Shown here piece by piece: positions 45,948-47,861 of a stretch of DNA of 47,861 bases (position 1 is its first letter; the number at the start of each line of letters is the position of its first letter). Location: the IMG/VR virus record IMGVR_UViG_3300036766_000474, positions 1 to 47,861 of that record. One strand, given 5' to 3'. Below the pieces are notes generated by a model. The model saw only the letters and a list, made by a program, of their open reading frames with translations, searched no databases and had not been told where the DNA came from. Origin of the DNA: a virus. Position numbers and translations under genes: made by a program.

Positions 45948-46172
45948 ATGGTTCGAATGAACATCACCATCACCGACGACAAATGGCCGAAACTCACAAT
46001 GGTCGTAAATCGAGAAACCGTCACCGGAGACAAATTCGTCTCCACCGACTCCTATCAATACGACCTTTCGTACACAAACTTTGAGGGGATTCTTCACAAC
46101 CACTTAAGACCGATGGTGGAAGAACTCATCAAACGCAGGAAGAGAAACCAACAAGGAGCCACACACTCATGA
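45948..46172 (+). CDS. Hypothetical protein, 74 aa
   Basis: ATG at 45948 after AGGGAGCCCTGA. A small beta-rich protein (MNITITDDKWPKLTMVVN) with a helical, basic end (VEELIKRRKRNQQ). It sits between the ATPase and the SSB-like gene, so a recombination accessory role is possible but unproven. Overlaps the next gene by 4 bases. Confidence 0.6.
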   Translation: MVRMNITITDDKWPKLTMVVNRETVTGDKFVSTDSYQYDLSYTNFEGILHNHLRPMVEELIKRRKRNQQGATHS

Positions 46173-46579
46173 GCGTACACACAAACGACATGTCACAGAT
46201 TGCCGCCCCTGGGGAAGTAATCGACGAGGGGTGGTACCACGTCCGCATCAGCAAGGTTGAGGAAGGCGACTCAAAACAGGGTCAACCCATGGTCAACCTC
46301 CAACTGAAAATCCAAACCGAAGGCCCGATGATGGGGCGAATGTTGTTCGACAACGCATCCCTCCAACCTCAAGCGTTGTTTAAGTTGAAGGGGTATTACA
46401 AGGCGATCAACTACAACCCCGGTCCGGAAGGCCACGATCCGGAAAAACTGCTGGACGGTGAGTGCTACGTTTACGCGGAACACGAGGTTTACGAGGGCGT
46501 AAAGCGGGCGAAGGTTCCACCGTGGAGCATTCGTTCGATGACCGAGGGTGCGGGCAAGTCCACCCCAAAGAAGGCTTAG
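46169..46579 (+). CDS. SSB-like protein (DUF669-type), 136 aa
   Basis: An OB-fold-like pattern: GWYHVRISKVEEGDSKQGQP, MVNLQLKIQTEGPMMGRMLF, then LKGYYKAINY and GECYVYAEHEVYEG. This is the layout of DUF669 and related phage single-strand-binding proteins that partner Sak-type recombinases. The C-terminus is basic and short, lacking the acidic tail of bacterial SSB. The ATG overlaps the previous stop. Confidence 0.75.
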   Translation: MSVHTNDMSQIAAPGEVIDEGWYHVRISKVEEGDSKQGQPMVNLQLKIQTEGPMMGRMLFDNASLQPQALFKLKGYYKAINYNPGPEGHDPEKLLDGECYVYAEHEVYEGVKRAKVPPWSIRSMTEGAGKSTPKKA

Positions 46580-46580
46580 G

Positions 46581-46697
46581 GTGATCTGGCCTATTTTGGT
46601 CGCAGGTGGGTGGATGCTGGCCGTCTACTTCGGCGGAATCTACCTCGAAAACAAAAAGAGGAGGGGCAAACAATCCCCTCCTTCTTCCAACCTCTGA
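46581..46697 (+). CDS. Small membrane protein, 38 aa (GTG start)
   Basis: GTG start one base after the SSB stop. Residues 2-22 are hydrophobic (IWPILVAGGWMLAVYFGGIYL), followed by ENKKRRGKQ, a typical single-pass small protein. No family recognised; translated, if at all, by re-initiation. Confidence 0.4.
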   Translation: MIWPILVAGGWMLAVYFGGIYLENKKRRGKQSPPSSNL

Positions 46698-46709
46698 CGG
46701 AGGTGGCAG

Positions 46710-47186
46710 GTGGGACTACTAAGTCCAGCAGAAAGAGCTTATGCGGCAGGATTGTTCGACGGAGAAGGTAGCTTTAATATTATCCTGAGAACAAAGCAGA
46801 ATATCTTTCGCCCTGTCGTTACTTTTTCTAATAACAACCCTCTCTATCACGCCTGGCTAGGTAACCGCTTTCCTGAGTCAGGTACTCCTGAAGCCCACAG
46901 ACACGGAGTTATTAGGAAATGTAGGTCAACCTACTGGCAAACTATTCCAGGTTTGAAGTACCTACTACCTTCTATTATTCCCTTTCTTACTGGGAAACGT
47001 GAACAAGCAGAGTTAGTTCTAGCTTTAACTATTGGTTTTCAAGGACAGGGTAAGCCAAGCAAGCTTTCCCGGGACGAGCAACAATCTCTGTACAACGAAA
47101 TCAAACGGCTGAACAACCTCGAGTACGTCTGGGACGTACCAGAAGAGGAGGTATCAAGTGGAACTGAGAAAAACGTTTCGCTTTGA
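46710..47186 (+). CDS. LAGLIDADG homing endonuclease, 158 aa
   Basis: ERAYAAGLFDGEGSF (8-22) is the LAGLIDADG helix. Only one copy is present, so it would act as a homodimer. Downstream strands (FRPVVTFSNNNPLY, KYLLPSIIPFLTGKREQAEL) match the family. GTG start with GACGGAGGTGGCA upstream. The gene is visibly richer in A+T than its neighbours, as expected for a recent insertion. It overlaps the start of queD by 29 bases. Confidence 0.88.
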   Translation: MGLLSPAERAYAAGLFDGEGSFNIILRTKQNIFRPVVTFSNNNPLYHAWLGNRFPESGTPEAHRHGVIRKCRSTYWQTIPGLKYLLPSIIPFLTGKREQAELVLALTIGFQGQGKPSKLSRDEQQSLYNEIKRLNNLEYVWDVPEEEVSSGTEKNVSL

Positions 47187-47561
47187 GGCGTCGCACATTC
47201 TGCCAAAGCATCCCGGCAAATGTTCACGCCTCCATTAGGTGGCCACTCCTGGGTTCTCCACGTTTTCGTAAAGGGAGACGTTTGTCCTGAAACCGGCTTT
47301 GTACAAGACTACGCGGATATCTCAGCGTTGGTTAAACCTATCATCGAGCAGTTGGATCACCACCACCTTGGAACTGATATAGGCGGTCCTCCTGCTTGGT
47401 ATGGTCCCTTCAGCATTTACCCTTCATCCGAGAACATCCTCTTGTGGTTGGGAGCACGATTGCTCGTACATGGTTTAGATTGGTCCCGCCTCGCGCTGGA
47501 AGAAACCTGCACCAGTTACGCGGAATTAAGTAGGGAGGAATTCGATGCGAAAGGACGTTAA
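47158..47561 (+). pseudogene. queD: 6-carboxytetrahydropterin synthase, interrupted by a 5-base insertion
   Basis: GTG at 47158 with AGAGGAGGTATCAA upstream begins VELRKTFRFEASHILPKHPG and reaches KCSRLH, then TAG (47236-47238). The expected next residues, GHSWVLHVFVKGD, follow in the -1 frame from 47241. Removing 5 bases (TAGGT, 47236-47240) restores CSRLHGHSW exactly, so the break is inside the HGH zinc motif. The rest (LDHHHLGTD, SSENILLWLGARL) is intact QueD. A -1 frameshift would insert only Leu-Gly. It may be a dead gene, a recoded gene, or a strain variant. Confidence 0.85.
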
Positions 47562-47853
47562 ATCCGAACTCCAAATGTTACGTGAACTGGTTTGGTATCT
47601 TGTTGGGTACAAACTCCTCACCTGTTGTTTCTGTAACAAACCCCTTCTTGAAATCCCCGCCGACATGTTGTTTGGGCATCGGAGACATCCGAAAGTTGAT
47701 GTTGAGTTATGCCTCCACCACACCAACTTCGACCGGAAGGACAACCGGTTTATAAATCTCTGTCATTCCTCCTGCCATAAGAGCTACCACGGCAAAATGA
47801 AGAAGCAAAAAGCTCTCTCAGACGAACACGGAGCACGTAGGTTCCCTTGTTGA
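47545..47853 (+). CDS. HNH endonuclease
   Basis: A small zinc-bound HNH enzyme: CCFCNKPL (C27/C30 pair), LCLHHTNFDRKDNRFINLC (H58/H59 as the active His, N67) and CHSSCHKSYH (C73/C77). ATG at 47545 with AGGGAGGAATTCG upstream, overlapping queD by 17 bases. In this copy a missing T ends the protein at RFPC. Across the closure (see 1-150) it reads on about 10 more residues and then couples to the next gene, which is likely correct. A free-standing homing-type enzyme beside queD. Confidence 0.85.
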   Translation: MRKDVKSELQMLRELVWYLVGYKLLTCCFCNKPLLEIPADMLFGHRRHPKVDVELCLHHTNFDRKDNRFINLCHSSCHKSYHGKMKKQKALSDEHGARRFPC

Positions 47854-47861
47854 CTTGTAGT
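47728..47861. repeat. Right copy of terminal direct repeat
   Basis: 134 bases equal to 1-135 except for one T fewer in the run near 47846-47847. The indel changes the HNH C-terminus and is probably an assembly or sequencing slip at the contig end. Confidence 0.9.

Noticed and set aside
1-47861. CRISPR array, insertion sequence or integrase/attachment site
   Set aside because: No regularly spaced repeats, transposase or recombinase frames were seen on reading both strands.

Overview
The window looks like the whole genome of one tailed double-stranded DNA phage, closed on itself. The first 135 and last 134 bases are the same sequence apart from one T. The unit length is about 47.7 kb. Head and packaging genes are clear, but I see no tape-measure, sheath or tail-tube genes. 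Instead there are large hydrophobic, glycine/alanine-rich proteins and short-tail-type proteins, so I infer a podovirus-like virion. There is no integrase, RNA polymerase or tRNA gene that I can recognise, so a lytic lifestyle is likely. The host cannot be named. Good sigma70-type promoters, Shine-Dalgarno sites and three virion-region genes with Sec-type export signals suggest a bacterium, probably Gram-negative.

Layout. A control region at 37415-37773 fires both ways. Rightward, 37774 to the end and on through the circle closure to 8462, lie the early, replication and DNA-modification genes on the + strand. Leftward, 37414 down to 8455, lie the late genes on the - strand: terminase, portal, scaffold, capsid, fibres, tail proteins, internal virion proteins and lysis. 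The two arms converge with an 8-base overlap at 8455-8462. Genes are packed tightly, many with ATGA or TAATG overlaps.

The early region (37774-43520) holds small genes driven by six sigma70-type promoters. Four of these carry the same TTCCCACTGGAA-like element one base before the -35 box. The replication and recombination set has a uracil-DNA glycosylase fused to a family A DNA polymerase, a helicase-like ATPase, a Cas4/RecB-type nuclease that appears to start at AUU, two paralogous VRR-NUC-like nucleases, an SSB-like protein, and a Sak4-like RecA-fold ATPase whose halves are in swapped (circularly permuted) order. FolE, QueD, QueE, QueC and DpdA together form a 7-deazaguanine (preQ0-type) DNA modification pathway. 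The queD gene is broken by a 5-base insertion inside its HGH zinc motif and sits between a LAGLIDADG and an HNH endonuclease gene.

The late region is opened by a strong leftward promoter followed, just before the small terminase gene, by a terminator-like hairpin. This arrangement suggests late-gene control by antitermination. Oddities of the late arm are three consecutive fibre-like proteins with signal peptides or a membrane anchor, a PurD-like ATP-grasp enzyme among the lysis genes, and a 1652-residue virion protein with an HEGLH metallopeptidase motif.
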